A stretch of DNA of 64,000 nt from Actinomycetes bacterium. Lineage in GTDB: Bacteria; Actinomycetota; Coriobacteriia; Coriobacteriales; Eggerthellaceae. Under the pieces are notes generated by a model. The model was not told the DNA's origin and searched no databases. It saw only the letters and a list, made by a program, of their open reading frames with translations. This document shows, one piece after another, positions 16,256 to 26,141 of this stretch. The position numbers and the translations under genes were made by a program. The stretch is from positions 1 to 64,000 of the forward strand of contig JAEZDJ010000060.1 in assembly GCA_023429565.1 (NCBI GenBank), in the 5' to 3' direction. The first letter of the stretch is position 1. Every line of letters begins with the position of its first letter.

Positions 16256-18466
16256 ATGGAAAAAATTGTCGAGTCTTTTGAGCTGTATGGCAAACGGTAT
16301 CGCCTTGAAACGGGTGAACTTGCCAAACAGGCGACCGGTGCCGTGCTCGTTGCTCAAGGCGACACCAACGTGCTGGTCACTGCTGTCATCTCAAATCAAG
16401 AGAAGGACTACGACTTCTTCCCTCTGACGGTTGACTTCATTGAGAAGATGTACGCGGTCGGACGCATACCCGGCGGCTATCTCAAACGGGAAGCCCGCCC
16501 CTCGGAAAAAGGCACGCTGACTGCCCGCATGATAGACCGGCCCATCCGCCCGGGCTTCACTGCCGGCTTCAAGCGCGAGGTGCACGTGGTAGCCACGACT
16601 CTCGTGGTCGACAGCGTCAATCCTCCCGACGCCATCTGCGTGATGGGTGCCTCTGCAGCCCTCATGCTGGGGGCAGCCCCCTTCGACGGACCGGCGGCCT
16701 GTGTGCGCATCGCACGGAGCATCGAAACGGGCGAGTTCATCGTCAACCCCACATTCGAAGAGCAGGAAGCGTCCGATCTCGAGCTCACGATCGCCGGCAC
16801 GGCTGACTACATCTCCATGGTTGAGGCGGGGGCGAACGAAGTCTCCGAAGAGGACATGCTCGCCGCCATGACGTTTGGGCAGGAGGCCATCGCCGCATTC
16901 TGCGAGGCGCAACAGCGCTTTCTCGACCGGGCCTCGATCGAGCCGCGCGAATGGCCCGTCCATGTTGCCGATCCCTCAATCGCAAGCCGCATCTCGCCCT
17001 TTGAGGCCGAGATGTCTGCCGCCCTCAAGGACGCGAACAAGCAGGCACGCATGGGCAAAGTCGAAGAGCTCAAGGAACGCGTGAAGGAGGAGTGCTTCTC
17101 GGAGGACGAGCGCGCTGCCTGGAAGGGCGACATAGCTGCTGAGCTCAAGTCTCTCGAGAAACATGCCATGCGCGCCATGGTCATCGAGACCGGCGAACGC
17201 GCCGACGGCCGTGTTGCGGAGGAAATCCGCCCCCTTCACATCGTGCCGGGCTATCTTCCTCGCGTTCACGGTTCTGGCCTGTTTCAGCGCGGTCAGACGC
17301 AGGTGCTTTCCGTGACCACGTTGGGCATGCTCAATGAGTGGCAGCGCCTTGACACCATCGATCCCGCCGAGGGAAAGCGCTACATGCATCAGTACAACTT
17401 CCCGCCGTATTGCACGGGCGAGACGGGTCGCATGGGCGCTCCCAAGCGCCGCGAAGTTGGACATGGTGCGCTCGCCGAGCGTGCGCTGATGCCAGTGCTG
17501 CCCAATGAGGACGAATTCCCCTATGCCATTCGCGTGGTGTCAGAGGTTCTTGAGTCGAATGGCTCTTCCTCAATGGCATCGACCTGCGGATCGACCCTGT
17601 CTCTCATGGATGCGGGCGTGCCCATCAAGGCGCCTGTCTCCGGCATCGCCATGGGCCTTATCAAAGAGGGCGACGATGTCGTCATCCTTTCTGACATCCA
17701 AGGGATCGAAGACTTTTTGGGCGATATGGACTTCAAGGTGTGCGGAACGGAAAAGGGCATCACAGCCCTGCAGATGGACAACAAGGCTCGCGGACTTTCC
17801 GTCGAGATTCTTGCCCGTGCGCTCAAGCAGGCACGGGAAGGCCGCTCCTTTATTCTTGACGCCATGCTCAAGACCATCGAGGAACCGCGTGAGCAGCTTT
17901 CTCAGTTTGCCCCCCGCATCGAGACCATCCATATTCCGGTCGATAAGATACGTGACGTCATCGGGAGTGGCGGCAAGGTCGTGCGCGGCATCCAGGAGGA
18001 GACCGGGGCATCCATCGACATCCAAGAGGATGGCACCATCCATATTGCTGCCATCGAGGGCCCAGCCGGCGATGCGGCAAAGGCCATGATCCTCGGCATC
18101 GTCAAAGTGCCAGAGGTGGGAGAGGTCTACGATGGCGAAGTCGTTGGCATCAAGGACTTCGGCGCATTCGTCAAGCTGACTCCTGGCAAAGATGGCCTCC
18201 TGCACATTTCACGCGTGGCGAACGGCCGCGTGGGAAAGGTGGAGGACGTTCTGAACTTGGGCGACATCATCAAGGTCGAAGTGCTTGAGGTTGATCCCAA
18301 AACGGGAAAGATATCTCTCGACCGGCTCGACAAGCCCGATGCTCCAGAGGGATCCGCATCAAGCCACGGCGCACATGAGGACCGGGGAGATCGCGACAAC
18401 CGTCCCGGTCGAAGCAACCGCACTGGCAGCGGCGGCCGCACGCCGCGTCGCCGTCACGAAGACTGA
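16256..18466 (+). CDS. pnp: Polyribonucleotide nucleotidyltransferase (PNPase)
   Basis: PNPase is a trimeric, phosphate-dependent 3'-5' exoribonuclease of the RNA degradosome. The 736-aa protein has two RNase PH-like domains separated by an alpha-helical region. The second core includes YNFPPYCTGETGRMG and APVSGIAMGL. Then come a KH domain (IRDVIGSGGKVVRGIQEE, about residue 563) and an S1 domain (EVVGIKDFGAFVKL). An Arg/Gly/Asn-rich tail may contact RNA. The ATG at 16256 gives the usual N-terminus. It lies directly downstream of rpsO, as in most bacteria. Confidence 0.97.
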   Translation: MEKIVESFELYGKRYRLETGELAKQATGAVLVAQGDTNVLVTAVISNQEKDYDFFPLTVDFIEKMYAVGRIPGGYLKREARPSEKGTLTARMIDRPIRPGFTAGFKREVHVVATTLVVDSVNPPDAICVMGASAALMLGAAPFDGPAACVRIARSIETGEFIVNPTFEEQEASDLELTIAGTADYISMVEAGANEVSEEDMLAAMTFGQEAIAAFCEAQQRFLDRASIEPREWPVHVADPSIASRISPFEAEMSAALKDANKQARMGKVEELKERVKEECFSEDERAAWKGDIAAELKSLEKHAMRAMVIETGERADGRVAEEIRPLHIVPGYLPRVHGSGLFQRGQTQVLSVTTLGMLNEWQRLDTIDPAEGKRYMHQYNFPPYCTGETGRMGAPKRREVGHGALAERALMPVLPNEDEFPYAIRVVSEVLESNGSSSMASTCGSTLSLMDAGVPIKAPVSGIAMGLIKEGDDVVILSDIQGIEDFLGDMDFKVCGTEKGITALQMDNKARGLSVEILARALKQAREGRSFILDAMLKTIEEPREQLSQFAPRIETIHIPVDKIRDVIGSGGKVVRGIQEETGASIDIQEDGTIHIAAIEGPAGDAAKAMILGIVKVPEVGEVYDGEVVGIKDFGAFVKLTPGKDGLLHISRVANGRVGKVEDVLNLGDIIKVEVLEVDPKTGKISLDRLDKPDAPEGSASSHGAHEDRGDRDNRPGRSNRTGSGGRTPRRRHED

Positions 18467-18484
18467 TCATCCGTTTGCTTGCAA

Positions 18485-18508
18485 AAGGGGCCGCATGAGC
18501 GGCCCCTT
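18485..18508 (+). terminator. pnp terminator
   Basis: AAGGGGCCGC pairs perfectly with GCGGCCCCTT over a four-base loop, starting 18 bases after the pnp stop. Only TTGCTCT follows, so the T-tract is weak. Confidence 0.7.
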
Positions 18509-18559
18509 GCTCTCGGTTGTGGTAGCATCTTTGTGAGAGATGTCGAGAGAGGATGGTCA

Positions 18560-19327
18560 ATGATAAGAGTGGCGGTTTCAGGATGTGCAGGTCGTATGGG
18601 CAAGGCTGTCGTGGACGCGGTGCGTCTTTCCGACGACATGGAACTCGCATGCGGCATCGATCCTCATGGCACCGAAGCTGATTTTCCCGTATGCACAACG
18701 GTGTCCGAAGCGCTTGCCTCTCAAGACTTTGGCGTACTCGTCGATTTCACCCAACCCAATGTGGTGGCCGACACCCTTCGCGCCGCCCTTCCTGCTGGCA
18801 TTGACTGCGTGGTAGGGACGACGGGCCTTTCCCGCGAGACGCTTGAGGACCTGGCCTCTCTCGCCCCTGAGAGAACCTGTCTGTTCTACGCTCCCAATTT
18901 CACGACGGGAGCAGTGCTCATGATGGAATTCGCAAGGGCCGCGGCGCCATATTTTCCTGAAGCGGAAGTCATAGAGTTCCATCACTGCAATAAAAAAGAC
19001 GCCCCTTCCGGCACGGCTGTTCGGACGGCTCAGATTGTCGCCGAGGCTCGCGGAGGGCGTCGGAGTGACGCTCCTGGAAGCGAAACCGAAATCGACGGCG
19101 CTGCAGGGGCCCGCGGCGCTCTCATAGACGGCGTGCCGGTCCACTCCGTACGTTCTATGGGGTATGTCGCCAGCCAGGAAGTCGTGTTTGGCTCGCTTGG
19201 ACAAACCCTCTCCATTCGCCATGACTCATGGGATCGCGCGTCCTACATGCCAGGCGTGCTGCTGGGCATTCGCAGCGTGGGAACACGCAGTGGGCTCATT
19301 GTGGGTTTGGAGAACTTTATGGCTTAA
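18560..19327 (+). CDS. dapB: 4-hydroxy-tetrahydrodipicolinate reductase
   Basis: DapB reduces HTPA to tetrahydrodipicolinate with NAD(P)H in the lysine/diaminopimelate pathway. The 255-aa protein has the nucleotide-binding GCAGRMGKAV at about 8-17, VDFTQP, GTTGL, the segment APNFTTGAV and the substrate motif EFHHCNKKDAPSGTA with its catalytic His and Lys. The ATG at 18560 follows GAGAGGA. dapA follows 103 bases later. Confidence 0.96.
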   Translation: MIRVAVSGCAGRMGKAVVDAVRLSDDMELACGIDPHGTEADFPVCTTVSEALASQDFGVLVDFTQPNVVADTLRAALPAGIDCVVGTTGLSRETLEDLASLAPERTCLFYAPNFTTGAVLMMEFARAAAPYFPEAEVIEFHHCNKKDAPSGTAVRTAQIVAEARGGRRSDAPGSETEIDGAAGARGALIDGVPVHSVRSMGYVASQEVVFGSLGQTLSIRHDSWDRASYMPGVLLGIRSVGTRSGLIVGLENFMA

Positions 19328-19430
19328 AGGCCCGGTCCGTGGCATAATATTAAGTCGATTAGAACGCATGAGTACGGAGTTTCGGCGCGATACCGGCCGA
19401 AAGCTTCGAGCAGAGGTGAGGAGATTGTCC

Positions 19431-20333
19431 ATGTCGCAAGGTGAACCCCGTTTCGGCCGAATGATTCCAGCGATGGTGACGCCGTTTGACGAAGAGCGCG
19501 AGCTTGACCTTGATCGCACTCAGGAGCTTGCGGCACGGCTTGTGGACGGCGGAAGCGATGCGCTCATCATCAACGGAACAACGGGGGAGAGCCCCACGGT
19601 GTTCTATCCCCAGAAGCTCGAACTCTTTCGTGCTGTCATAGACGCGGTCGGACAGCGTGTTCCCATCATCGCCAACGTCGGCGACAACTGCACCGCAGAC
19701 ACGGTCGATTTTGCGCGTGAGGTTGCCGGGTTGGGCGTCGATGGCCTCATGCTCGTCGTGCCATACTACAACAAGCCTCCCCAAGAGGGCATTTATCGCC
19801 ATTTCAAGACCATTGCCGAGGCTGTTGAGCTTCCCGTCATCCTGTACAACATTCCCGGCCGCTGCGTGGTGAACATGACTGCCGAAACGACGCTGCGCCT
19901 GGCTCATGAGGTTGACAACATCGTGGCGGTCAAGGAAGCGTCCGGCGATCTCGAACAGGTGGAAGCTATCATCTCCGATGCGCCTGAAGGGTTCTCGGTG
20001 TATTCGGGCGACGACGCAGCCACCTACGACATAATGAAGCTGGGCGGAGCCGGAGTCATTTCGACCATTGGGAACGTGTCGCCTTTGCGGATGAAGGAGA
20101 TCGTGAGCCTGTGCGCACAGGGCGATTTCGATGGGGCGGTAAAAGCGAACGAAGCTTTGCTTCCGCTGATGAAAGGGCTTTTCGAAACCTCTAATCCCAT
20201 CTTGGTGAAGGAAGCTCTCAGGCTCATGGATTTCCCGGTCGGCGGAGTTCGTCTGCCGCTTGTGGACGCAACGCCCCAGCAGTCGGCACGGCTGGCTCAA
20301 ATCATGCGCGATACCGGTGTCCTTGGGGCATAA
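19431..20333 (+). CDS. dapA: 4-hydroxy-tetrahydrodipicolinate synthase
   Basis: DapA condenses pyruvate with aspartate semialdehyde. The 300-aa TIM-barrel protein has the N-terminal PAMVTPFDEE, the substrate motif GTTGESPT, the Tyr segment VVPYYNKP, ILYNIPGR and the Schiff-base Lys in VAVKEASGD. The ATG at 19431 follows the ribosome binding site GAGGTGAGGAG. An in-frame ATG at 19367 would add a basic extension not seen in the family. The gene pairs with dapB upstream and is followed by a strong hairpin. Confidence 0.96.
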   Translation: MSQGEPRFGRMIPAMVTPFDEERELDLDRTQELAARLVDGGSDALIINGTTGESPTVFYPQKLELFRAVIDAVGQRVPIIANVGDNCTADTVDFAREVAGLGVDGLMLVVPYYNKPPQEGIYRHFKTIAEAVELPVILYNIPGRCVVNMTAETTLRLAHEVDNIVAVKEASGDLEQVEAIISDAPEGFSVYSGDDAATYDIMKLGGAGVISTIGNVSPLRMKEIVSLCAQGDFDGAVKANEALLPLMKGLFETSNPILVKEALRLMDFPVGGVRLPLVDATPQQSARLAQIMRDTGVLGA

Positions 20334-20349
20334 GGACTGGAAAAGAAAG

Positions 20350-20382
20350 AAGGGAGGAGGCGGAAGGTCCGCCTCCTCCCTT
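20350..20382 (+). terminator. dapA terminator
   Basis: A perfect 15-bp stem (20350-20364 with 20368-20382) and a three-base loop begin 17 bases after the dapA stop. The stem is very GC-rich and lacks a T-run. Confidence 0.7.
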
Positions 20383-20442
20383 GAAATAACCGCGACGAGC
20401 GGGAATAGACGATGTGAAGTCGGTGGCGCATGTGCGTCTCCG

Positions 20443-20477
20443 ACAGGGATGAGCCAGTTCAGCTGGTTCATCCCTGT
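20443..20477 (+). promoter_or_regulatory. Long hairpin in the rnj leader
   Basis: Bases 20443-20457 pair with 20463-20477 (15 bp, including one G-U) around a five-base loop, 40 bases before the rnj start codon. It follows the dapA terminator, so it is more likely part of the rnj 5' leader. Attenuation or RNase J autoregulation is a possibility. Confidence 0.55.
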
Positions 20478-20517
20478 GCATGCTTCCGTTCGTCGCAACG
20501 ACAACAGAAGGATAGAT

Positions 20518-22392
20518 ATGGAACAGAACAACTCACGTCAAGCGCGCGAGAAGAAGTCTCATGACGAACAGCGCACGCACGAGGATGGGAACGGGGACAA
20601 GAAGACTCGCTCCTACAAGCATGTGAAGATCGATCGGCAGCGTCCTCAGCTCAGCAGGGACGGAGCGGGCGACAAAGCCAACGGAGGAAACGCTGCGCAG
20701 AACCGGCGCCGCACTTCCGATTCTCCAAAAAAGGACCCCAATGCCGCACTCAAGATAATCCCTCTTGGCGGTTTGGATGCCATCGGAAAGAACATGACGG
20801 CCTTCATGTGCAAGGGCGACATGATCTTGGACGATGCCGGGCTCATGTTTCCGGATGACGACCATCCGGGCATCGACCTCATCCTTCCCGACTATACGTA
20901 CGTGCTGGAGAACGCAGACAAGCTGCGCGGCATCATCATAACGCACGGGCACGAGGACCATACCGGCACGCTTCCGTACCTGATGAAAGACCTTGATCGC
21001 CAGGTCCCCATCTATGCGACCAAGCTCACCCTGGGCCTCATCGAGGGCAAATTTGCCGAGCACAAGATAAAGAACGCAAAGCTCGTCGAGATCAAGGCTG
21101 GCGACAAGGTAAAGCTCGGCTGCTTCACCGCCGAGTTCTTCGCCGTCAACCATTCGATTCCCGGCTCCGTCGGCGTCTTCTTCCAGAGCCCGGCAGGAAA
21201 CGTGTTGCACACAGGGGACTTCAAGCTTGATCAGACCCCCATCGACGGCGTGCACACCGACTTTGGCGCGTTGGCAAAGTTCAGCGACATCGGGGTGGAC
21301 CTGATGATGTCCGACTCGACGAATGCGATGAATCCCAACTTCACCCCTTCCGAGGCAGAGGTGGGCAAGGAGCTTTCGAAGATCATTTCCCAGGCCACCG
21401 GGCGCGTCATCATCGCGTCCTTCGCATCGCACATCCACCGTATGCAGCAGATATGCGATGCCGCAGTCGCCAACGGACGCAAGGTGGTCGTGACCGGACG
21501 ATCCATGGTTCAGAACACCGACATAGCGCGGCGGTTGGGCTATCTCAACGTCAGCGACACGAACATCATCGACGCCTACGATCTCAAGAGCATACCGGCT
21601 GAACGCGTGGTCATCATGTGCACCGGTTCACAGGGCGAGCCGCTTTCCGCCCTTGCCCGAATTGCAAATGGCGATCACCGAACCATCACCATGGAAAAGG
21701 GCGACACGGTCATCATTTCGGCCACACCCGTTCCCGGCAATGAGAAAGCTGTGACGCGCGTCATCAATTCGCTCGCTAAAATCGGTGCAGACGTGTATGA
21801 CAAGAAACGCGCCATGGTGCACGTGTCGGGCCATGCCGGAGCAGAAGAGCTGAAGCTGGTGCTGTCGATCGTGCAGCCCAAGGCTTTCATGCCCGTGCAC
21901 GGCGAGGCGACGCACCTTCGCGCTCATGCAAAGCTCGCCGAAGCGACAGGCGTGCCTGCTAAAAATGTTTTCATCTGCGAAAACGGCGAGAGTCTCGAGC
22001 TTTCAAGCAAAGGTGTTCGTCGAGGCGAGACGGTGCAGAGCGGCATCGTCTTCGTCGATGGCCTGTCGGTGGGCGACACCTCTCAAGGAGTCCTCGACGA
22101 GAGGAGCGCCCTCGGATCCCAAGGATTCGCCTCAGTGGCAGCCGCCATATCCCCGAAGCAGAAGGATGTCGTCGGTGCAGTGCAGATAGAAATGCACGGC
22201 ATCACGGGAGGCGACGATGACTATCTCGTCCGAGATGCCCAAGGCACCGTGAAGAATGCGCTCAAGAGAGCCGTCGGAAAGGGAGGGTCTCAGAAGGATT
22301 TGAAGAAGTCCTGTCGCGACGCGCTTCTGTCCCTGCTCTGGGAACGCACGAAAACGCGTCCGATGGTCGTGGTGAACTTATTGGAGGTTTAA
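20518..22392 (+). CDS. rnj: Ribonuclease J
   Basis: RNase J is a metallo-beta-lactamase-fold enzyme with 5'-3' exonuclease and endonuclease activity. The 624-aa protein opens with about 75 basic and polar residues, absent from Bacillus RNase J but usual in actinobacterial members. The catalytic core follows, with PLGGLDAIGKNM and the zinc motif THGHEDHTGTLPYL (near residue 140). The beta-CASP part includes SGHA and MPVHGEATHL. The ATG at 20518 has AGAAGGA upstream. With pnp and rny in the same window, the cell appears to use a Firmicutes-like RNA decay set. Confidence 0.95.
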   Translation: MEQNNSRQAREKKSHDEQRTHEDGNGDKKTRSYKHVKIDRQRPQLSRDGAGDKANGGNAAQNRRRTSDSPKKDPNAALKIIPLGGLDAIGKNMTAFMCKGDMILDDAGLMFPDDDHPGIDLILPDYTYVLENADKLRGIIITHGHEDHTGTLPYLMKDLDRQVPIYATKLTLGLIEGKFAEHKIKNAKLVEIKAGDKVKLGCFTAEFFAVNHSIPGSVGVFFQSPAGNVLHTGDFKLDQTPIDGVHTDFGALAKFSDIGVDLMMSDSTNAMNPNFTPSEAEVGKELSKIISQATGRVIIASFASHIHRMQQICDAAVANGRKVVVTGRSMVQNTDIARRLGYLNVSDTNIIDAYDLKSIPAERVVIMCTGSQGEPLSALARIANGDHRTITMEKGDTVIISATPVPGNEKAVTRVINSLAKIGADVYDKKRAMVHVSGHAGAEELKLVLSIVQPKAFMPVHGEATHLRAHAKLAEATGVPAKNVFICENGESLELSSKGVRRGETVQSGIVFVDGLSVGDTSQGVLDERSALGSQGFASVAAAISPKQKDVVGAVQIEMHGITGGDDDYLVRDAQGTVKNALKRAVGKGGSQKDLKKSCRDALLSLLWERTKTRPMVVVNLLEV

Positions 22393-22394
22393 GC

Positions 22395-22400
22395 TATAAT
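22395..22400 (+). promoter_or_regulatory. Candidate -10 element upstream of ftsK
   Basis: TATAAT matches the consensus exactly and begins three bases after the rnj stop. No good -35 lies 16-18 bases upstream, so the call rests on the -10 and position alone. The hairpin at 22451-22491 would lie in the transcript leader. Confidence 0.4.
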
Positions 22401-22450
22401 ACCTGCATATGCATGCTTGGGATTGCGGAACCGGCTTGTTTGAAACACAT

Positions 22451-22491
22451 GTGTCGAGCCTGCTCATGTCAATCCCGAGCAGGCTCGACAC
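22451..22491 (+). terminator. Long hairpin between rnj and ftsK
   Basis: A 15-bp perfect stem (22451-22465 with 22477-22491) encloses an 11-base loop. It could be the rnj terminator or, if transcription starts near 22407, a leader structure of ftsK. No T-run follows. Confidence 0.6.
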
Positions 22492-22539
22492 GCTATATGA
22501 GATAAAACGCATCAGAAACGCAGCAAAAGGAGCGGGGTC

Positions 22540-25029
22540 GTGGCCCGACAGTCAGCATCCACAAAGGCGCCGAAGCGGAAGGCATCGCCCAAGCCGAAAG
22601 GCAGGGCGGCATCGCCAGCTGAAAAGGGCGCAAAGAAGAACGGCGCGCGCGCCACGCTTTCCGAAGAGCCCCGGATCATCGACGAGCGCGCTCGTCGTGA
22701 CATCATAGGCGTCACGTTCGCCGTGCTTGCCGTGGCGCTTTTGGTGGCTGCCGTCATGCCGGCCAATGCTGTCGTCACCCTATTCGTTTCAACTTCGCTC
22801 CATCTGACGCTGGGGCTCGGTGCCTATCTTCTTCCCTTCCTCTTGCTTGCCATAGGCGTGAGTTTCCTGGTTCATTTTGACCGCGAGCGGGTTCCCGCTC
22901 GCGTTTCCCTCGGTTTGGCCATGGTGTTTGTCGCCGTCCTTGCGCTGCTGTCCCTCTCGACGCCGCTTTCCGTCAGTGCTTCAGGTGCCCCCGCTGCACT
23001 GTTCGATCCGGAACAGCTCGTGGCGCGTGGGGGATACGTTGGAGCTGGCATCGCATGGGTTGGGTTCACCCTTTTCGGGCAAGTCATCTCATGCATCATC
23101 ATGGTCGGTGTCATAGTGGCCGGGTTTATGGTCATCGGCTTCTCGCTCTCCCGGCTCATCGAGCGTGTCCAGGATGCCCGCATCGCCCGTGCGGGGGAAG
23201 AGGGAGAGGCGGATGTGGCGGCTGCGCCGCCATTTGCCCGCATGAAAAGAGCCTCTGCTGGATTCGTCCCAAAAGTGCCCGTCATGGACGAGGCCGCCAC
23301 AGTCGCTTTGCCGCGCGGCGACGAGGCAAAGCCCAAAAAGACAGGGAAGAGCCGCTCTCATCGCACCTCGCAGTCCCTTCCAACGCAGGCTCTCGAAACG
23401 AAAGGAGTCCAGCAGGCTCCCGCCTCGGGCGAAGCGCAGCCACTGACGCGAAAGCTCGGTCGCAAACACGCGGCGGAACCGAAAGCCGCCCGCGCCTCGT
23501 CCGCTGCAACGCCTCTTGCGGCGCCGCAGCCGCTTGATGGGTTTGCCTTGCCCCCGGCGAGCCTCCTTTCGACGTCGAAAGGAACGGGCAAAGGCCAGGC
23601 GCCTGACACCGAGCTGAGAGAGACCGGCGCCTGTCTGCAAGAGACCCTTGAGGACTTTAATATCATGGCCGAGGTGGTCGGCTGGGTCGCCGGTCCCACC
23701 GTCACGTTGTTCAAGGTCGACCTGCCTGCCGGAGTGCGGGTGAGCCGCATCACTGCTCTCGAGGCCGACATCGCGCTCGCGCTCGCGGCTCCGGGCGTTC
23801 GCATCTTCGCTCCCATTCCCGGCACGAACTATGTGGGCATCGAAGTTCCCAATCGCACGCGTCAAACCGTGCTGCTGGGCGATGTGCTCAAGCAAGCTTC
23901 GCCTGGCCCCTTGCAGATTGCGGTGGGAAAAGACGTTGAGGGTCGATGCATCGTTTCTGACCTGGCCAAGATGCCCCATCTGCTCATCGGCGGCACGACG
24001 GGGTCGGGCAAGTCGGTCTCCATCAATGCCATGATCATGTCGATACTCATGCGCGCCACGCCTTCGGAAGTGCGTTTCATCATGATCGACCCCAAACGTG
24101 TCGAGTTTACCCCCTACAACGGCATACCGCACCTCTATGTTCCCGTTGTCACCGAAGCTCGCGAGGCTGCCAGCGCACTGTCGTGGGGAGTGGCCGAGAT
24201 GGAACGCCGTCTCAAGGTGTTCAGCAAGGTCGGCGCTCGCAACATCGGACAATACAATGCCAAAGTGCAGTCGGGCAAGCTCGAGGACGAAGGGGCTGCG
24301 GAGCTTCCCTATATCGTCATCATCATCGACGAACTTGCCGATCTCATGATGAATGTCGGCAAAGAGGTCGAGTTCTCCATCAGCCGCATCGCGCAGTTGG
24401 CCCGTGCTGCCGGCATCCACCTCATCGTGGCGACGCAACGGCCTTCCACCAATGTCGTGACGGGTCTCATCAAAGCCAATATCACGAATCGCATCGCCTT
24501 CAACGTGGCCTCCGGCATCGATTCGCGCGTCGTTCTTGACACTCCCGGTGCAGAACGCCTCATTGGCTTGGGAGACCTCCTGTTCAGCAAGCCGGAGTTC
24601 GCCAAGCCGCAACGCATCCAAGGATGCTATGTGTCCGAAGACGAGATCAACGACGTCGTCGAGATGCTCAAGTCCCAAGGAGAGCCGGAATACCATTCGG
24701 AGATATTGCAGACGAACCTCATCACGCTGGGCGCTTCGCAGCCTGACGGCAGCGGCGGTACCGCCTCTTCGGACGATCCTCTCATTTGGGAAGCGGCCGA
24801 CATCGTCGTTTCAAGCGGACTCGGATCGACGTCCAACATCCAGCGGCGCCTCAAAGTGGGCTATTCACGAGCTGGGCGTATAATGGACATGCTTGAGGAA
24901 AAGGGTGTCGTGGGACCTCCGAACGGAAGCAAGCCCCGCGAGGTTCTTGTCGATACCATGGAACTGGAAACGTTGAAGGCATTCGAGGCTCAGGACGCCG
25001 CAGGCGGCATCTCGGGCACGGAGGAGTGA
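22540..25029 (+). CDS. ftsK: DNA translocase FtsK/SpoIIIE
   Basis: FtsK pumps DNA at the division septum during chromosome segregation. The 829-aa protein has a basic N-terminal tail and four membrane segments at about 50-215. A Pro/Ala-rich linker leads to the RecA-like motor with Walker A GGTTGSGKS near 485 and IDELADLMM. The C-terminal gamma winged helix contains QRRLKVGYSRAGRIMD. A GTG at 22540 is the start, with AAAGGAG upstream. The order rnj-ftsK-rodZ is common in Gram-positives. Confidence 0.96.
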   Translation: MARQSASTKAPKRKASPKPKGRAASPAEKGAKKNGARATLSEEPRIIDERARRDIIGVTFAVLAVALLVAAVMPANAVVTLFVSTSLHLTLGLGAYLLPFLLLAIGVSFLVHFDRERVPARVSLGLAMVFVAVLALLSLSTPLSVSASGAPAALFDPEQLVARGGYVGAGIAWVGFTLFGQVISCIIMVGVIVAGFMVIGFSLSRLIERVQDARIARAGEEGEADVAAAPPFARMKRASAGFVPKVPVMDEAATVALPRGDEAKPKKTGKSRSHRTSQSLPTQALETKGVQQAPASGEAQPLTRKLGRKHAAEPKAARASSAATPLAAPQPLDGFALPPASLLSTSKGTGKGQAPDTELRETGACLQETLEDFNIMAEVVGWVAGPTVTLFKVDLPAGVRVSRITALEADIALALAAPGVRIFAPIPGTNYVGIEVPNRTRQTVLLGDVLKQASPGPLQIAVGKDVEGRCIVSDLAKMPHLLIGGTTGSGKSVSINAMIMSILMRATPSEVRFIMIDPKRVEFTPYNGIPHLYVPVVTEAREAASALSWGVAEMERRLKVFSKVGARNIGQYNAKVQSGKLEDEGAAELPYIVIIIDELADLMMNVGKEVEFSISRIAQLARAAGIHLIVATQRPSTNVVTGLIKANITNRIAFNVASGIDSRVVLDTPGAERLIGLGDLLFSKPEFAKPQRIQGCYVSEDEINDVVEMLKSQGEPEYHSEILQTNLITLGASQPDGSGGTASSDDPLIWEAADIVVSSGLGSTSNIQRRLKVGYSRAGRIMDMLEEKGVVGPPNGSKPREVLVDTMELETLKAFEAQDAAGGISGTEE

Positions 25030-25033
25030 CGAC

Positions 25034-26101
25034 GTGGCACAGATGACATTCGGAACGGTGTTGCGGGAGGCTCGCGAACGCAAGGGCTATGACTTGCCGA
25101 CGGCGGCACGCCGCCTGCGTATCAGGCCGGACATCCTGCGCGCGATCGAGGAAGACGATTTCTCGCGCATGCCGCCGCGCGGCTATACCCGCAATATGGT
25201 GAACGCCTACGCGCGCCTGTTGGGGCTCAATCCAACTGAAGTCACCCGCATGTATCTTGATGAGGCCTATGCTTATCAGGTCGGGCGAGCGCGCAATGAG
25301 ACGGAACCCTCACAGTTCGACATGGGCGCTCCCTCGCGATCGAAACGTCAGCGAGAACGTCCGGCCACGCAAGCCGAACGCCCCCCGCGGCAAAATGCAT
25401 TCGGACGCACGCTCTACGATGACCGCACGGAGTATGGCCGCGGGGGATCAGGGAGACGAGCGTCCGAGGAACGCACGCACCCCAGCCGCCACGCCGCGCT
25501 CCCAAACGCACAGTATACGAATTTTTATGCAGGTCCCAAAGCTCCAGGAGCAGTGAAGTCAAGGCTTCCTCTCGTCATCGCGGGAGCGGCGATCCTCATC
25601 CTGCTCATCATCATTTTGGTTTTGGCTTTTGGGAACAAAGGCTCATCGGCGGAAGAAAACGTTCCCTCCGTTCCCATCACCGGCCTCAACGACACCACGC
25701 AAGATCAGGGACAGGACAGCGGCGGAAACGAGAACGCGCAGCAGGACGCCACCGTCACCGAAGTCGCCCCGACGAAGGCCGTGCTTTCCTACAAGATCGC
25801 CGCAGGAGCGGCGCCATATATAGAGCTGTATGAAAACGGAGCGAGCGCGCCTTCAGTGGCGGAAACCATGGCTGGACCCGTGACCGAATCCGTCGACGTG
25901 ACGGGAACGCTGAGGATCGACACGCCCCAACCCGACTCGATTGAGGTTCAGGTTGACGGACAGACGGTCGAGCTGGTCGATGACGACGGGGACAGCGTGT
26001 ACAGCTACACGGTCGATTTTGCTGCTATTCTCAAACAATGGAATGACGCTCATCCGAGTGCCAGCACCTCAGGGACTTCAAACACGCAGACGACCGCTTA
26101 G
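25034..26101 (+). CDS. RodZ-like helix-turn-helix membrane protein
   Basis: The 355-aa protein has an N-terminal HTH_25 domain (REARERKGYDLPTAARRLRI, IRAIEEDDFS-like helix and the GYTRNMVNAYARLLGL segment). A basic, disordered stretch follows, then one membrane span at about 178-198. Its extracytoplasmic C-terminus ends in a DUF4115-like domain. This is the architecture of RodZ, which links MreB to the envelope; MreB itself is not in the window. The start is a GTG four bases after ftsK. The Thr/Gln-rich ends suggest a flexible exterior. Confidence 0.8.
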   Translation: MAQMTFGTVLREARERKGYDLPTAARRLRIRPDILRAIEEDDFSRMPPRGYTRNMVNAYARLLGLNPTEVTRMYLDEAYAYQVGRARNETEPSQFDMGAPSRSKRQRERPATQAERPPRQNAFGRTLYDDRTEYGRGGSGRRASEERTHPSRHAALPNAQYTNFYAGPKAPGAVKSRLPLVIAGAAILILLIIILVLAFGNKGSSAEENVPSVPITGLNDTTQDQGQDSGGNENAQQDATVTEVAPTKAVLSYKIAAGAAPYIELYENGASAPSVAETMAGPVTESVDVTGTLRIDTPQPDSIEVQVDGQTVELVDDDGDSVYSYTVDFAAILKQWNDAHPSASTSGTSNTQTTA

Positions 26102-26141
26102 GTTCTTGCACGTAGCTTACTCTCAGGAACGTCACCGACGG

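Noticed and set aside
19359..20531. 390-codon minus-strand frame over dapA
   Set aside because: It covers a complete dapA gene, with no support on its own.
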